Positions 16,884-27,521 are shown, counted from the stretch's first letter. The stretch is 64,000 nucleotides of DNA from Leptospiraceae bacterium (GCA_024233865.1 JACKPA010000011.1:1-64000), one strand, 5' to 3'. Program-made: numbers and translations. The notes: generated by a model not told the origin, from the sequence alone.

Positions 16884-16894
16884 AAGGAATAAAT

Positions 16895-18637
16895 ATGATT
16901 GAATCTAACTATTATGAAGACAACGAAGATTTACGCTTTGTTATGGAACATTTTGTGAATTGGGAAGCTCTAATTCCCTTGAAAGAGAAAAATTATGAAG
17001 ATTCTAAAAAATACATAGAAACCAAAGATGAACGTTACTCTTTGGCTCCTTCTGATTTGAAAGAAACACTAGACAATTACCTGGATATTCTCAATCGAAT
17101 TGGTCACATAGCTGGAAAGAATGTAGCTCCAGTAGCTCGAAAAATGGAAAAAGAAGGTTTAAAATTAGAAAACGGCAAAGTTATTTTCCCAGAAGATTTT
17201 TTAAGACTCTTTAATATAGTAAAAGAAGCCGGTATACTAGGCTTTCCGATGCCAAGAGAATATGGTGGACTCAATATGCCCCTTCCATGTATCATGGGTT
17301 TAAAAGAAATGTTTACACGAGCTGACAATTCTTTTGAAATTGCCATTGCCGTTTCTTTTCTTTCTAATGTGCTTTATCATTTCACTTCTCAGGAATTGAT
17401 TGAAAAATATGTACCCGAAATGGTTCAAGGGACTTTATCTGGAGCAATGGGATTAACCGAACCGGACTTTGGAAGTGATCTTGCCCACATAATAACAAAA
17501 GCAGAAAAACAGTCAGATGGAACCTATCTGATAACCGGAACAAAACGTTTTATTACACATGGCTGTGGTGTAGGAGATACCCCTGCTCTCCTTTTTACTT
17601 TGGCTAGAACTTCCGGAAGCGGTGGCAAAGGGCTTGGTTTTTTTCTTTCCAAAAGTACGGATGTGCAGGTAAGCAGAATAGAAGAAAAGCTTGGTTTGCA
17701 CTGCTCTCCAACTTGTGAATTGGTTTATGAGAAAACTCCCGCTATTTTGATCGGAAAGGAAGGAGAAGGATTGATCAAATACGTTATGGGGATGTTAAAT
17801 CATGGTAGAATGGGTGTTGCCATTGAATCAATTGGTCTTGCACAAGCTGCTTATGAAGAAGCTAAAAAGTACGCATCCGAGCGAGTTCAATTTGGAGTTC
17901 TAATCAACACATTTCCGGCAATAAAAAGACTTTTGGATGAAATGGACAGCAAAATACAAGCGAGCCGAGCCATTGTTTATTTTATTTCCGAAATGCTAGA
18001 AATCTATGAGTTGCAATTGGCAAAAATGCAAAAAGAAGGAATTTCGGAAAAAGAAATTCGCAAAAATCCGAATATGGCTGTATCGGATAAGCTTACCAAA
18101 CTCCTTACTTCGGTAGCCAAATTGATAAGCTCCGAATATGCAAATGAGGTAGCCTATGATGCTTTACAAATTTTCGGAGGTGCAGGGTTTACGGAAGAAT
18201 ATGATATTGCTAAAATTTACAGAGACGCAAGAATTTCTACCATATATGAGGGAACGTCTCAAATTCATATAATCACTTCCGCAACCGTTTTAAAAGACGG
18301 GTTGAAAGCAGAAGGATTTTTGGAAAAGTTTTTGATGGAAAAAATCCATCCCCTAAATGACTTAAACAGACAAAGTTCTCTGCGACAACTGCTAACAGAC
18401 TTATTGGAATTGATGTCCTTATACCAGACAAAAGAAGGAGAGATAAAAGAAAGCAGGTCAAAAGAAGTTGTGTTTGCGTTTTCGCATTTATTAGGTTTGG
18501 TTTTGTTGGCACAACAAATAGAAATCGCAGAAAAGAAAATGCCTGAAGACTTTGTAAAAAGGAAAATCACAGCTTTTGAAAATTACGTTTATTTAACTCG
18601 TTCGGTTTTTGCCAGTGCAAAGGTTTATTTAAACTAA
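16895..18637 (+). CDS. Acyl-CoA dehydrogenase
   Basis: 580 residues with AAAAGGA before the ATG. The family signatures are present: GAMGLTEPDFGSDL and GTKRFITHGCG (FAD and substrate region), NHGRMGVAIESIGLAQAAYE, then ERVQFGVLI and finally IYRDARISTIYEGTSQIH, whose Glu is the usual catalytic base. The enzyme oxidises acyl-CoA to enoyl-CoA with FAD in beta-oxidation. It is longer than the 380-residue core, with an extra N-terminal helix region and a C-terminal helical extension of about 130 residues, as in the larger AcdH subfamily found in Leptospira and Bdellovibrio-like bacteria. Confidence 0.92.
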   Translation: MIESNYYEDNEDLRFVMEHFVNWEALIPLKEKNYEDSKKYIETKDERYSLAPSDLKETLDNYLDILNRIGHIAGKNVAPVARKMEKEGLKLENGKVIFPEDFLRLFNIVKEAGILGFPMPREYGGLNMPLPCIMGLKEMFTRADNSFEIAIAVSFLSNVLYHFTSQELIEKYVPEMVQGTLSGAMGLTEPDFGSDLAHIITKAEKQSDGTYLITGTKRFITHGCGVGDTPALLFTLARTSGSGGKGLGFFLSKSTDVQVSRIEEKLGLHCSPTCELVYEKTPAILIGKEGEGLIKYVMGMLNHGRMGVAIESIGLAQAAYEEAKKYASERVQFGVLINTFPAIKRLLDEMDSKIQASRAIVYFISEMLEIYELQLAKMQKEGISEKEIRKNPNMAVSDKLTKLLTSVAKLISSEYANEVAYDALQIFGGAGFTEEYDIAKIYRDARISTIYEGTSQIHIITSATVLKDGLKAEGFLEKFLMEKIHPLNDLNRQSSLRQLLTDLLELMSLYQTKEGEIKESRSKEVVFAFSHLLGLVLLAQQIEIAEKKMPEDFVKRKITAFENYVYLTRSVFASAKVYLN

Positions 18638-18684
18638 GTGCCAATCATATAAATCACTAATCATAGTATAAAAAAGGAGAAAGA

Positions 18685-18963
18685 ATGTTAAAAATAAATG
18701 AGTATTTTGAAGGAAAGGTTAAGTCTATTGCTTTTCAAGCGGAAGACACAAATGCTACTGCCGGAGTCATTAGCGTAGGAGAATATTCCTTTGACACTTC
18801 CAAAAAAGAGGTAATTACGATTTCTTATGGAAAACTACAGGTAAAATTGCCAGGCAAGAACTGGGAAACATTTACAAAGGGACAAAGTTTTAGCGTTGAT
18901 GCTGGAGTCGTATTTGATGTAAAAGCAGAAAAGGACGTGGCTTATATATGTTTGTACTACTAG
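18685..18963 (+). CDS. ppnP: Pyrimidine/purine nucleoside phosphorylase
   Basis: 92 residues, the normal length of the PpnP (DUF1255) cupin family. FEGKVKSIAFQ, SVGEYSFDTSKKEVITISYG and FSVDAGVVFDVKAEKDVAYI are characteristic. The enzyme splits many nucleosides with phosphate to base plus ribose-1-phosphate in the cytoplasm. AAAAAGGAG lies before the ATG, so it is well translated. It is a single gene. Confidence 0.92.
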   Translation: MLKINEYFEGKVKSIAFQAEDTNATAGVISVGEYSFDTSKKEVITISYGKLQVKLPGKNWETFTKGQSFSVDAGVVFDVKAEKDVAYICLYY

Positions 18964-19018
18964 TTTAGCTTTTGCAATATTCAAAAAATGGGAATTGATA
19001 TATAGAGAAACAAATAGC

Positions 19019-19051
19019 TTGACAAAACACCTATACGAAAAAACATATAGT
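19019..19051 (+). promoter_or_regulatory. Possible promoter of rpsT
   Basis: A consensus TTGACA at 19019 is followed by TATAGT at 19046, a spacing of 21 bp, longer than ideal; ACATAT at 18 bp is an alternative -10. It lies about 70 bp upstream of the rpsT start. Confidence 0.35.
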
Positions 19052-19121
19052 TTATAAAATTCCAGGGGTTATTCGCCCTTAGAACGATCAAACAATCTAT
19101 TAATAGAAGAAGGGTTTAGGT

Positions 19122-19409
19122 TTGGCAAATTTAAAATCATCTAAAAAAGATATACGCAGGTCAGAAAAAAGGAGAATAGCAAATTCTCAAAAAAAATCTG
19201 CAATTAGAACGTATGCAAAAAGTATTCAAAAAAGTCTAAAAGCGGGAAACAAAGAGGAAGCTGTTGTATTTTTTCAACAATATTCCGCGTTGTTAGATAA
19301 AGCGGCTAAAAAGAATATTGTTCATAAAAACAATGCTAGCAGACACAAAAGTAGAATGGCAAAAAAGATCAATTCTCTTACAGCAGTCCCTGTAACTCAA
19401 GAGAGTTAA
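19122..19409 (+). CDS. rpsT: Ribosomal protein S20
   Basis: 95 residues, highly basic, starting with TTG (the sequence reads MANLKSSKKDIRRSEKRRIA). The pattern of Lys/Arg, SQKKSAIRTYAKSIQK, and NNASRHKSRMAKKINSL is the S20 signature; it binds 16S rRNA in the small subunit. S20 genes often start with UUG, which limits translation, and that fits here. tRNA-Val follows about 80 bp downstream and may share the transcript. Confidence 0.95.
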   Translation: MANLKSSKKDIRRSEKRRIANSQKKSAIRTYAKSIQKSLKAGNKEEAVVFFQQYSALLDKAAKKNIVHKNNASRHKSRMAKKINSLTAVPVTQES

Positions 19410-19490
19410 AAGTGCTATAATTATCTGATAAGAAAATTGTAAAAAAACATAGACAAATATCAGAGTGTTTTTAAAGTGGTTATAAATCGA

Positions 19491-19563
19491 GGGCGATTAG
19501 CTCAGCTGGGAGAGCATCTGCCTTACAAGCAGAGGGTCGGCAGTTCAATCCTGTCATCGCCCA
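19491..19563 (+). tRNA. tRNA-Val (anticodon TAC)
   Basis: A full cloverleaf can be drawn: acceptor GGGCGAT / ATCGCCC with discriminator A, D-arm TAGCTCAGCTGGGAGAGC, anticodon arm CTGCCTTACAAGCAG with TAC, and T-arm with GTTCAATC. The 3' CCA is not encoded. A T-rich stretch follows directly. Confidence 0.97.
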
Positions 19564-19590
19564 TTTTCTTATCTTATCAATTGGATTTTC

Positions 19591-20964
19591 ATGAAATCTC
19601 CCTCTATCCAAAACAATGATTTGATGATTTCTGTTTCCGGTATAAGAGGTAGAATCCCTTCCGGTTTAAACATCGACAATATTGTTGTGTTTTCCAAAGC
19701 TTTTGCTGGAGTTATTCAGGGTAAAAAGGTTGTATTGGCAAGGGATTCCAGACCGAGCGGTCAATTTATTGAATCCATTGCAACCGGTGTATTGCTTGCT
19801 TATGGTATAGACGTAATGTCCCTTGGTATCGTCCCAACTCCAACATTGAAAGCTGTTGTAAATGCTACTGGAAGTGCCGGTGGAGTGATGATCAGTGCTT
19901 CCCACAATCCCATAGAATGGAATGCCTTTAAATTTGTTGGAAAAAATGGCTTCTTTTTTGATCAAAATCAAATTGATTCCTTGCTTTCTTTAGTAGAAAA
20001 CAAGGACTTTAAAGAACCTTATTTTAACCCTCGCTCGCAGGTGATTAACTCTCCTAATGAACACATACAACTTCACATAGATGCTGTTTTAAAACAAGTT
20101 GATGTGAATAAGATCAAAAAATCCAAATTTAAAGTTTATATAGACGCTGTGAATGGAGCTGGAAGTTACGTCGTTCCGGAATTACTAAAAAGGCTTGGCT
20201 GTATCGTATATGAAAAATACTGTAAGCCAGACGGAAAGTTTCCTCGCTCACCGGAGCCAACCAAAGATTCGCTAAAGGGAAGTAGCAAGTTTATGAAATC
20301 ATCGGGAGCTGACATCGGTTTTGCACTCGATCCGGATGCTGACAGGCTTGTGCTGATTTCCAAAACAAAAGGTTCTATTTCGGAAGAATATACACTCCCT
20401 TTGAGCATTCAGTCCGTTCTTCCTTTTACCCAAAAAACAAATGTTGTAATCAATTTATCTTCTAGCTCTATGACAGAAGAAGTAATTTCTCCCTACAACA
20501 AAAAACTGTTTCGATCTAAGGTTGGAGAAGCAAACGTAGTCCAAACAATGCTTCAAAAAAAGGCTTTTTTTGGAGGTGAAGGAAACGGAGGCGTGATCGA
20601 TCCACAAATCAATTCTTATGGTAGAGATTCTCTTTCCGGAATTGCTCATATCCTAAATTACCTTGCAAGGGAAAAATTGTCTTTAGAGCAAGCAATAGAT
20701 AAAATACCACCCTATTTTATGAAAAAGGTAAGTTTTCCCATCCAAGGTAAAGATATTCGATCCATAATTCAAAAGCTAAAAGACCATTACGCAAGTTTTC
20801 CTTTGGATGAAACGGATGGTTTACGAATTCAATTTGATTCTTCTTGGTTGCACATTCGTCCTTCCAATACGGAACCAATTATTAGGATCATTGGTGAAGC
20901 TCCCAAAGCTTCTGACTTAGAGATACTATTATCTCAAACAACATCAATTATAGAAAAGTGTTAA
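19591..20964 (+). CDS. glmM: Phosphoglucosamine mutase / phosphohexomutase
   Basis: 457 residues. SVSGIRGRIPSGL at the start, the phosphoserine loop ISASHNPIEW (active Ser at about residue 104), the metal loop DPDADRLV, the sugar-binding GEGNGGVI and the phosphate-binding HIRPSNTEPIIRI form the complete set of an alpha-D-phosphohexomutase. Because glmS follows after four bases and a GlmU-like gene after that, it most likely converts glucosamine-6-phosphate to glucosamine-1-phosphate for UDP-GlcNAc synthesis. Other hexose substrates cannot be excluded. Confidence 0.9.
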   Translation: MKSPSIQNNDLMISVSGIRGRIPSGLNIDNIVVFSKAFAGVIQGKKVVLARDSRPSGQFIESIATGVLLAYGIDVMSLGIVPTPTLKAVVNATGSAGGVMISASHNPIEWNAFKFVGKNGFFFDQNQIDSLLSLVENKDFKEPYFNPRSQVINSPNEHIQLHIDAVLKQVDVNKIKKSKFKVYIDAVNGAGSYVVPELLKRLGCIVYEKYCKPDGKFPRSPEPTKDSLKGSSKFMKSSGADIGFALDPDADRLVLISKTKGSISEEYTLPLSIQSVLPFTQKTNVVINLSSSSMTEEVISPYNKKLFRSKVGEANVVQTMLQKKAFFGGEGNGGVIDPQINSYGRDSLSGIAHILNYLAREKLSLEQAIDKIPPYFMKKVSFPIQGKDIRSIIQKLKDHYASFPLDETDGLRIQFDSSWLHIRPSNTEPIIRIIGEAPKASDLEILLSQTTSIIEKC

Positions 20965-20968
20965 AATT

Positions 20969-22807
20969 ATGTGTGGTTTAGTAGGTTACGCTGGCAATAA
21001 AAATGCCGAATCGGTTCTGATTGTAGGTTTGATTTCTTTGGAATATCGTGGTTATGATTCCGCAGGAATTGCGGTTATTGATAACGGAGAAATTGAAATT
21101 CGGAAAGAAAAAGGAAAAATCAAGGCTCTGGAAAGAATTCTCAAAGAAAAACCCGTTTATGGAACGGTAGGTATTGGTCATACAAGGTGGGCGACTCACG
21201 GCGAACCAAATCAGATCAATGCACACCCTCATACGGACTTTAGAAATTCAATTGCCTTGGTTCACAATGGAATTATAGAAAATTTCCAAACTCTCAAAAA
21301 CGAACTTTTAAGTAAAAATCATATCTTCCATAGCAACACGGACACTGAAGTTCTTCCTCATTTGTTGTCGGAATTTCTTAGGTCTGGGAAAGCCAAAACC
21401 ATAAAAGAAGCAATGCTCCAATTGTTCAAAACTATCGAAGGGAAATGGGCGATTTCCCTTATTTTTGAAAGCGAGCCGGATAAGGTTTATTTTGCACAAG
21501 ACGGTGCACCAATGCTTATAGGGAAAGGACATGGTGAGTATTTTTTAGGATCTGACTTGGCGGCTTTGATTCGATATACCAATAAAATTTGTTATATAAA
21601 CAGAAAAGAGTGGGGTTATTTTACAAAAGATTCGTTTGCTTTGTTTAATTTTGAAGGAGAAGAAATTCAACCGAATTTTACAAGTCAGCAAGTTAAATGG
21701 GAAGACGTGGATAAAATCGGTTATTCCCACTATATGCTCAAAGAAATTTACGAACAACCGGAAATTTTCAAAAAAATCATACAAACCAGAATCAAAGACG
21801 ATTATAGTTTGGACTTTTCCGGTTTTGAAATTCCCAAAGAGCAACTATCCAGGGTTAATCGAATTATCATTCAAGCAGCCGGAACTAGTCTTTATGCCGG
21901 AATGATTGGCAAACTTTATTTGGAACACCTCCCCAAAACAACAACCGATACCGAAATGTCTTCCGAATTCAGGTATAGAAATCCTGTTGTAGAGGGTGAT
22001 ACAACCGTTATTGCCATATCCCAATCTGGAGAAACGGCAGACACTCTTGCCGGAATCCACGAAGCAAAAGCTAAATTTTTAAAGGTAATCTCTTTTGTAA
22101 ACAATGTCAATTCTACCATAGCCAGAGAATCGGATGCTTTTATTGATACAATGGCTGGTATAGAGATCGGAGTCGCAAGCACAAAAGCCTTTACGGCACA
22201 ATTAGCTCATTTGTTTTTATTTTCTATTTTTGTTTCTACTCTAAAATGGACTCTATCAGATGAAGAAAAAAAAGTTCTGATAGACGAGTTTAAATTACTT
22301 CCCCAAAAAATGGAAGCCATTCTAAAAAAAGCACCTATTATTGAAGATTGGGCAAAAAATTTTGTTAATACAAAAGACTTTGTTTTTCTGGGAAGGAAAT
22401 ACAACCACCCCGTCGCTTTGGAAGGAGCTTTGAAACTAAAAGAAATTTCTTACATACATGCTTCCGGCTATGCTGGTGGAGAATTCAAACATGGTCCTAT
22501 CGCTTTGATTACCAATGAAGTTCCTGTTGTATGTATAGCAAATCAATCTGATATATACTCCAAAATGTTATCCAATATACAAGAAATCAAGGCGAGAAGA
22601 GGTATCGTGATTACCATAGTTACGGAAGGAGACACAGAAGCAAGAGCTCTTTCCGACTATTGTTTTGAAATTCCCGAATGCCATGAGCTTTTAAGTCCGA
22701 TTTTGACGGTAATTCCTCTACAACTTCTAGCTTATCATATCGCTGTAGTTAGAGGTTGTACGCCGGATCAACCTAGAAACTTGGCAAAATCCGTTACAGT
22801 CGAATGA
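20969..22807 (+). CDS. glmS: Glutamine-fructose-6-phosphate aminotransferase (isomerising)
   Basis: 612 residues, standard length. It opens MCGLVGYAGNKNAESVLI with the N-terminal nucleophile Cys of the glutaminase domain (GIGHTRWATHGEPNQINAHP). Two SIS domains follow, with ISQSGETADTLAGI in the first, SYIHASGYAGGEFKHGPIAL in the second, and PDQPRNLAKSVTVE at the C-terminus. It makes glucosamine-6-phosphate from fructose-6-phosphate and glutamine. It is packed between glmM (4-bp gap) and a GlmU-like gene (4-bp overlap), so there is no room for a glmS ribozyme leader. Confidence 0.97.
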   Translation: MCGLVGYAGNKNAESVLIVGLISLEYRGYDSAGIAVIDNGEIEIRKEKGKIKALERILKEKPVYGTVGIGHTRWATHGEPNQINAHPHTDFRNSIALVHNGIIENFQTLKNELLSKNHIFHSNTDTEVLPHLLSEFLRSGKAKTIKEAMLQLFKTIEGKWAISLIFESEPDKVYFAQDGAPMLIGKGHGEYFLGSDLAALIRYTNKICYINRKEWGYFTKDSFALFNFEGEEIQPNFTSQQVKWEDVDKIGYSHYMLKEIYEQPEIFKKIIQTRIKDDYSLDFSGFEIPKEQLSRVNRIIIQAAGTSLYAGMIGKLYLEHLPKTTTDTEMSSEFRYRNPVVEGDTTVIAISQSGETADTLAGIHEAKAKFLKVISFVNNVNSTIARESDAFIDTMAGIEIGVASTKAFTAQLAHLFLFSIFVSTLKWTLSDEEKKVLIDEFKLLPQKMEAILKKAPIIEDWAKNFVNTKDFVFLGRKYNHPVALEGALKLKEISYIHASGYAGGEFKHGPIALITNEVPVVCIANQSDIYSKMLSNIQEIKARRGIVITIVTEGDTEARALSDYCFEIPECHELLSPILTVIPLQLLAYHIAVVRGCTPDQPRNLAKSVTVE

Positions 22808-23850
22808 AAACAAAAGTAAGCAAAATAGTAATCAATGAATCAAACATCCCTGAAGGACTGGACGTTACGGTTCGTTTTAGGTCTTTTAGTGAAATTAGAA
22901 CCGGAATTTTTACACTACTCCAAAGAATAAAGATATTCTATCCGAATGCAAAGGTTTTTTATTTGCACGATAATCCAAATTTTATGGCTTCTTTTTTAAA
23001 AAGAAATCCCAATTGTGAGCCTTACAATAACGAGGCTTATGATTTGGAGTATGCTCCAATAGGTTATTGCCCATGGGAATTGTTTCCTCAAATTTCGGAA
23101 CAAATGGATAAGGATTTATCCATTTATAAAGACTTAAAAAAATGGATTACCAAAATAAAGGTTAAACCGGAAAAATATAGCGTTCAAGGCAAGAGCAAAA
23201 ATCTTTACATACACCCCAATGCAATCATCTATCCTAACGTTGTGTTTGATGTAACTTCCGGTCCAATTGTGATCGATAAAGGGGTTAAAATTACCTCCTT
23301 TTCTTTTTTGGAAGGTCCTCTTTATGTTGCACCTGATGCTTCCATAGACAGTGCAAGAATCACTGGTAGTACAATCATTGGTCAAAATTGCAAAATCGGA
23401 GGCGAAATCGAAAATTCCATTTTTGGAGATTTTTCCAATAAGCACCATGAAGGCTTTGTTGGTCATTCTTATATAGGTAATTGGGTAAATTTAGGTGCTT
23501 TAAGTACAACAAGTGACTTGAAAAACAATTATGGTATTGTTCGAATCCAAATCGCTGAAAAAAAAATAAATACAAATACAATCAAGTTTGGCTCTATTAT
23601 TGGAGATTATACCAAGATAGCTATTGGAACCATGTTAAATACGGGAACAGTGATTGATATGGGTTGTAATATAACCGACTCTAAAGTCAAAGGATACGTA
23701 CCGGCTTTTACGTGGACAGACGGCAATGAAAGATACCGCTTGGATCATTTCTTAAAAGACACAAAGAAAATTATGGCAAGAAGAGACAAAAGTTTAAATA
23801 CGGAAGATGAAAATTTGATTCGACAACTGTATGAAGATGAAATTCCTTAG
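22804..23850 (+). CDS. GlmU-like left-handed beta-helix sugar-phosphate nucleotidyltransferase
   Basis: 348 residues, start overlapping the glmS stop (ATGA). The N-terminal 150 residues resemble the short GlmU_N_us / NTP_transf_4 type, with VRFRSFSEIRTGIFTLLQRI in place of the classical pyrophosphorylase loop. The rest is a hexapeptide-repeat left-handed beta helix (IHPNAIIYPNVVFDV, STIIGQNCKIGGEIENSIFG, GHSYIGNWVNLGA, GSIIGDYTKIAIGTM). In Leptospira and Bacteroidetes such proteins sit beside glmM or glmS and probably supply UDP-GlcNAc synthesis. It is shorter than standard GlmU (about 450). Confidence 0.82.
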   Translation: MKTKVSKIVINESNIPEGLDVTVRFRSFSEIRTGIFTLLQRIKIFYPNAKVFYLHDNPNFMASFLKRNPNCEPYNNEAYDLEYAPIGYCPWELFPQISEQMDKDLSIYKDLKKWITKIKVKPEKYSVQGKSKNLYIHPNAIIYPNVVFDVTSGPIVIDKGVKITSFSFLEGPLYVAPDASIDSARITGSTIIGQNCKIGGEIENSIFGDFSNKHHEGFVGHSYIGNWVNLGALSTTSDLKNNYGIVRIQIAEKKINTNTIKFGSIIGDYTKIAIGTMLNTGTVIDMGCNITDSKVKGYVPAFTWTDGNERYRLDHFLKDTKKIMARRDKSLNTEDENLIRQLYEDEIP

Positions 23851-23868
23851 ATAATAGAAGTTATTATT

Positions 23869-24735
23869 ATGAGCGATGCACTAAATTTTCACCAAAGAAA
23901 TGGAAAATACATTAATGTAGGCGGGACAAACATATTTACAATAGACCAAGGAGAAGGTGAGGTCATTTTGCTCCTGCATGGTTTTTTTGGAACGTCTTAC
24001 TCCTTTAGAAAAATAATTCCGATCTTATCTAAAGAGTATAGAGTTGTGGCACCGGACTTACCAGGATTAGGTTTTTCTGAGCAGATCAAAGAAGTTTATT
24101 CCCATAGAGTTTTGGCGGATATCATTTATAAGTTTATTGAAAAGATTACTGATGAAAAAATTCATTTGGTAGTCCATGATTATGGAGGTCCAATATCCTT
24201 TTTAATGATGAACAGCCATCCCGAAAAGGTCAAAACTCTAACTGTTATATCCTCCTTTTTAAATCTGACTAAGTTTAGGTTTTATTTTCCTCTAAATATT
24301 TTAAATAAAAGGTTTATAGGGAACTTATTTGGAAAACTGCTTAGCACCAAGGTACTCAGGTTTATATTTAATTCTCAGTTTATATCACAGGGAAGCCCAT
24401 TTGATGAATCTACAAGCGATGATTACGCCTTTTTATTGGTTCATGGTAACAATAGAAGCAACTTTGTAAAAATGTGCCAATGTGTGGATCGAACAATTCA
24501 TGCTCAAAGAGATATGGAACTAGGGCTTAAAAAAATGATAGGTGGAAGACAAATTCTTGTTGGAAAGCAAAATAAGATAATTAGTCCAATGGAAGTAGAA
24601 TACATAAAGCAAACCATGAGACTAAGCATAGCCAATTACCTATCGGGGAAACATTTTTTGATGGAAGATTCTGCGGAAGAATGTGCGTCCAAAATAGAAA
24701 TGCTGGTGAATAAATTTTCAAGTAAAGATAAGTAG
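23869..24735 (+). CDS. Alpha/beta hydrolase with an Asp nucleophile (epoxide hydrolase/haloalkane dehalogenase type)
   Basis: 288 residues. LLLHGFFGTSYSFRKIIP gives the oxyanion HG, and the nucleophile elbow reads VVHDYGGPISFLM, with Asp where esterases have Ser. GKHFLMED near the end supplies the catalytic His. That elbow is typical of epoxide hydrolases, haloalkane dehalogenases and related enzymes. It follows the GlmU-like gene by 18 bp and precedes the carboxylase gene by 7 bp, so it may belong to the fatty-acid part of the operon. The substrate is unknown. Confidence 0.85.
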   Translation: MSDALNFHQRNGKYINVGGTNIFTIDQGEGEVILLLHGFFGTSYSFRKIIPILSKEYRVVAPDLPGLGFSEQIKEVYSHRVLADIIYKFIEKITDEKIHLVVHDYGGPISFLMMNSHPEKVKTLTVISSFLNLTKFRFYFPLNILNKRFIGNLFGKLLSTKVLRFIFNSQFISQGSPFDESTSDDYAFLLVHGNNRSNFVKMCQCVDRTIHAQRDMELGLKKMIGGRQILVGKQNKIISPMEVEYIKQTMRLSIANYLSGKHFLMEDSAEECASKIEMLVNKFSSKDK

Positions 24736-24742
24736 AGCTTAT

Positions 24743-26344
<1,602 letters not shown>

Positions 26345-26352
26345 AAAGTATC

Positions 26353-26369
26353 ACAGGCTTCCAGCCTGT
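26353..26369. repeat. Short intergenic hairpin (ACAGGCT TCC AGCCTGT)
   Basis: A perfect 7-bp stem with a 3-nt loop lies after the carboxylase stop. The same hairpin in reverse orientation, nearly identical, occurs at 51131-51145. It is probably a dispersed repeat rather than a terminator, as no T run follows. Confidence 0.55.
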
Positions 26370-26410
26370 AATCTTAATAACTACAACGTAATTTAAAACT
26401 TCGCATGTAC

Positions 26411-26455
26411 AAAAAAACCGCTCTTTCTATATACCAAAATAATAGAAGAGCGGCT
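26411..26455 (-). terminator. Terminator of the Lys/Ala-rich protein gene
   Basis: A stem of 12 bp with one bulge (CCGCTCTTTCTAT / ATAGAAGAGCGG) flanked on the plus-strand left by seven A. Read on the minus strand it ends in a T run, so it terminates the leftward gene. Confidence 0.75.
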
Positions 26456-26466
26456 TTGAAAATATT

Positions 26467-26784
26467 TTAGGCTTTCTTTTTTGCTACAGCGACAGATTTT
26501 TTCTTTGCTGATACAACTGCGGCTTTCTTTTTTGCTACGGCGGCAGGTTTTTTCTTTGCTGCTACGGCGGCAGGCTTTTTCTTTGCTACGACAGCAGGTT
26601 TCTTTTTTGCTACAGCAGCAGGTTTCTTTTTTGCTACAGCAGCAGGCTTTTTCTTTGCTGCAACAGCGGGTTTCTTTTTTGCTACAGCAGCAGGCTTTTT
26701 CTTTGCTGCAACAGCAGGTTTCTTTTTTGCTACAGCAGCGGGTTTTTTCTTTGCTGCAACAGCGGCTTCCTTTTCAGCAACCAT
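26467..26784 (-). CDS. Lys/Ala-rich repeat protein, histone H1-like
   Basis: 105 residues that are almost only Lys, Ala, Pro and Val in about nine near-identical repeats of the type KKKPAAVAKKKPAVAA. Such proteins resemble the C-terminal tail of eukaryotic histone H1 and bacterial H1-like nucleoid proteins, which bind DNA by charge. It has a good AGGATATC leader and its own terminator. The repeat number is likely to vary between strains. The nucleoid role is an inference from composition. Confidence 0.75.
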   Translation of the reverse strand: MVAEKEAAVAAKKKPAAVAKKKPAVAAKKKPAAVAKKKPAVAAKKKPAAVAKKKPAAVAKKKPAVVAKKKPAAVAAKKKPAAVAKKKAAVVSAKKKSVAVAKKKA

Positions 26785-26890
26785 TGATATCCTCCAAAAC
26801 GAGATTCTTTTTATATTAGAGACATAATTAATATGGAATATAAATTATGTAAACTATTTTATTGAATCATAAAAAATTTTTATAAACAAT

Positions 26891-27466
26891 TTACTTAATT
26901 TGTTCCGTATCAAAGAGCAACTTAGTTATTTTAGTTATTACTTCTACTGATTCATCATGTCTGAACAAATACTTTACCTTACCATGAGTATCTATTAAGT
27001 ATGTATAGGTTGAATGGTCTACCAAATAACCGGCTTTAGATTTTGATTGGGCTTTTTGATAGATAGCATTGTATTGTTTAGCAATTTTTGCTATCTCTTC
27101 TGTTGTTCCTGTTAAGCCTATAGGCTTTAAATACGAATAGTACTTTAAGTAATTTTTAAGTCTTTCTGCCGTATCTCTTTCAGGATCAATCGTTATAAAA
27201 ACAACATTCATAAGATTTGTTTTGTCTTTTAGGTTTTGAAAAACTATATTCAGCTTGGAAAGAGTAAGAGGACAAGCATCTGGACAAAATGTATAACCAA
27301 AATATAAAAAAACAACTTTTCCTTCTAGTTCTTTTAAAGAAAATTTCTGATTATCCTGGTTGGTTAGTGTAAAATCTCCACCAATTGTATAGTTATGAAA
27401 AGGTAAATCTCTACCTTTACAATAAAATTGGCTTAATACTATCAACACAATTATAAATATCTTCAT
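26891..27466 (-). CDS. SCO1/SenC family copper chaperone lipoprotein
   Basis: 191 residues from the ATG at 27466, preceded by GGAGAAG; the TTG at 27481 overlaps that site and is less likely. The signal MKIFIIVLIVLSQFYC has a lipobox with Cys. The thioredoxin-like core has YTFCPDACPLT (Cu-binding CxxxC), IDPERDT and YLVDHSTYTYLID with the third ligand His. SCO proteins insert copper into the CuA centre of cytochrome c oxidase. It is downstream of a PCu(A)C gene, which fits a joint role. Confidence 0.9.
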   Translation of the reverse strand: MKIFIIVLIVLSQFYCKGRDLPFHNYTIGGDFTLTNQDNQKFSLKELEGKVVFLYFGYTFCPDACPLTLSKLNIVFQNLKDKTNLMNVVFITIDPERDTAERLKNYLKYYSYLKPIGLTGTTEEIAKIAKQYNAIYQKAQSKSKAGYLVDHSTYTYLIDTHGKVKYLFRHDESVEVITKITKLLFDTEQIK

Positions 27467-27483
27467 TTTATACTTCTCCAAAC

Positions 27484-27510
27484 GCTCCCTTGAGCGTAGT
27501 CGAAGGGAGC
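27484..27510. repeat. REP-like palindromic repeat (copy 2)
   Basis: The perfect 8-bp arms GCTCCCTT / AAGGGAGC enclose GAGCGTAGTCG. It is the reverse of the element at 9925-9945. It sits in the 55-bp gap between the PCu(A)C and SCO1 genes, so it would be part of their transcript. Confidence 0.65.
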
Positions 27511-27521
27511 ATTATAATAAA

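Noticed and set aside
20965..20968. glmS ribozyme
   Set aside because: Only four bases separate glmM and glmS, so there is no leader to hold it.
20978..21232. Antisense frames across glmS
   Set aside because: Shadows of a highly conserved gene, with no codon or start support.
26481..26819. 112-codon frame opposite the Lys/Ala-rich gene
   Set aside because: It is the mirror of the repetitive gene (Leu/Gln repeats) and does not have an independent start signal.
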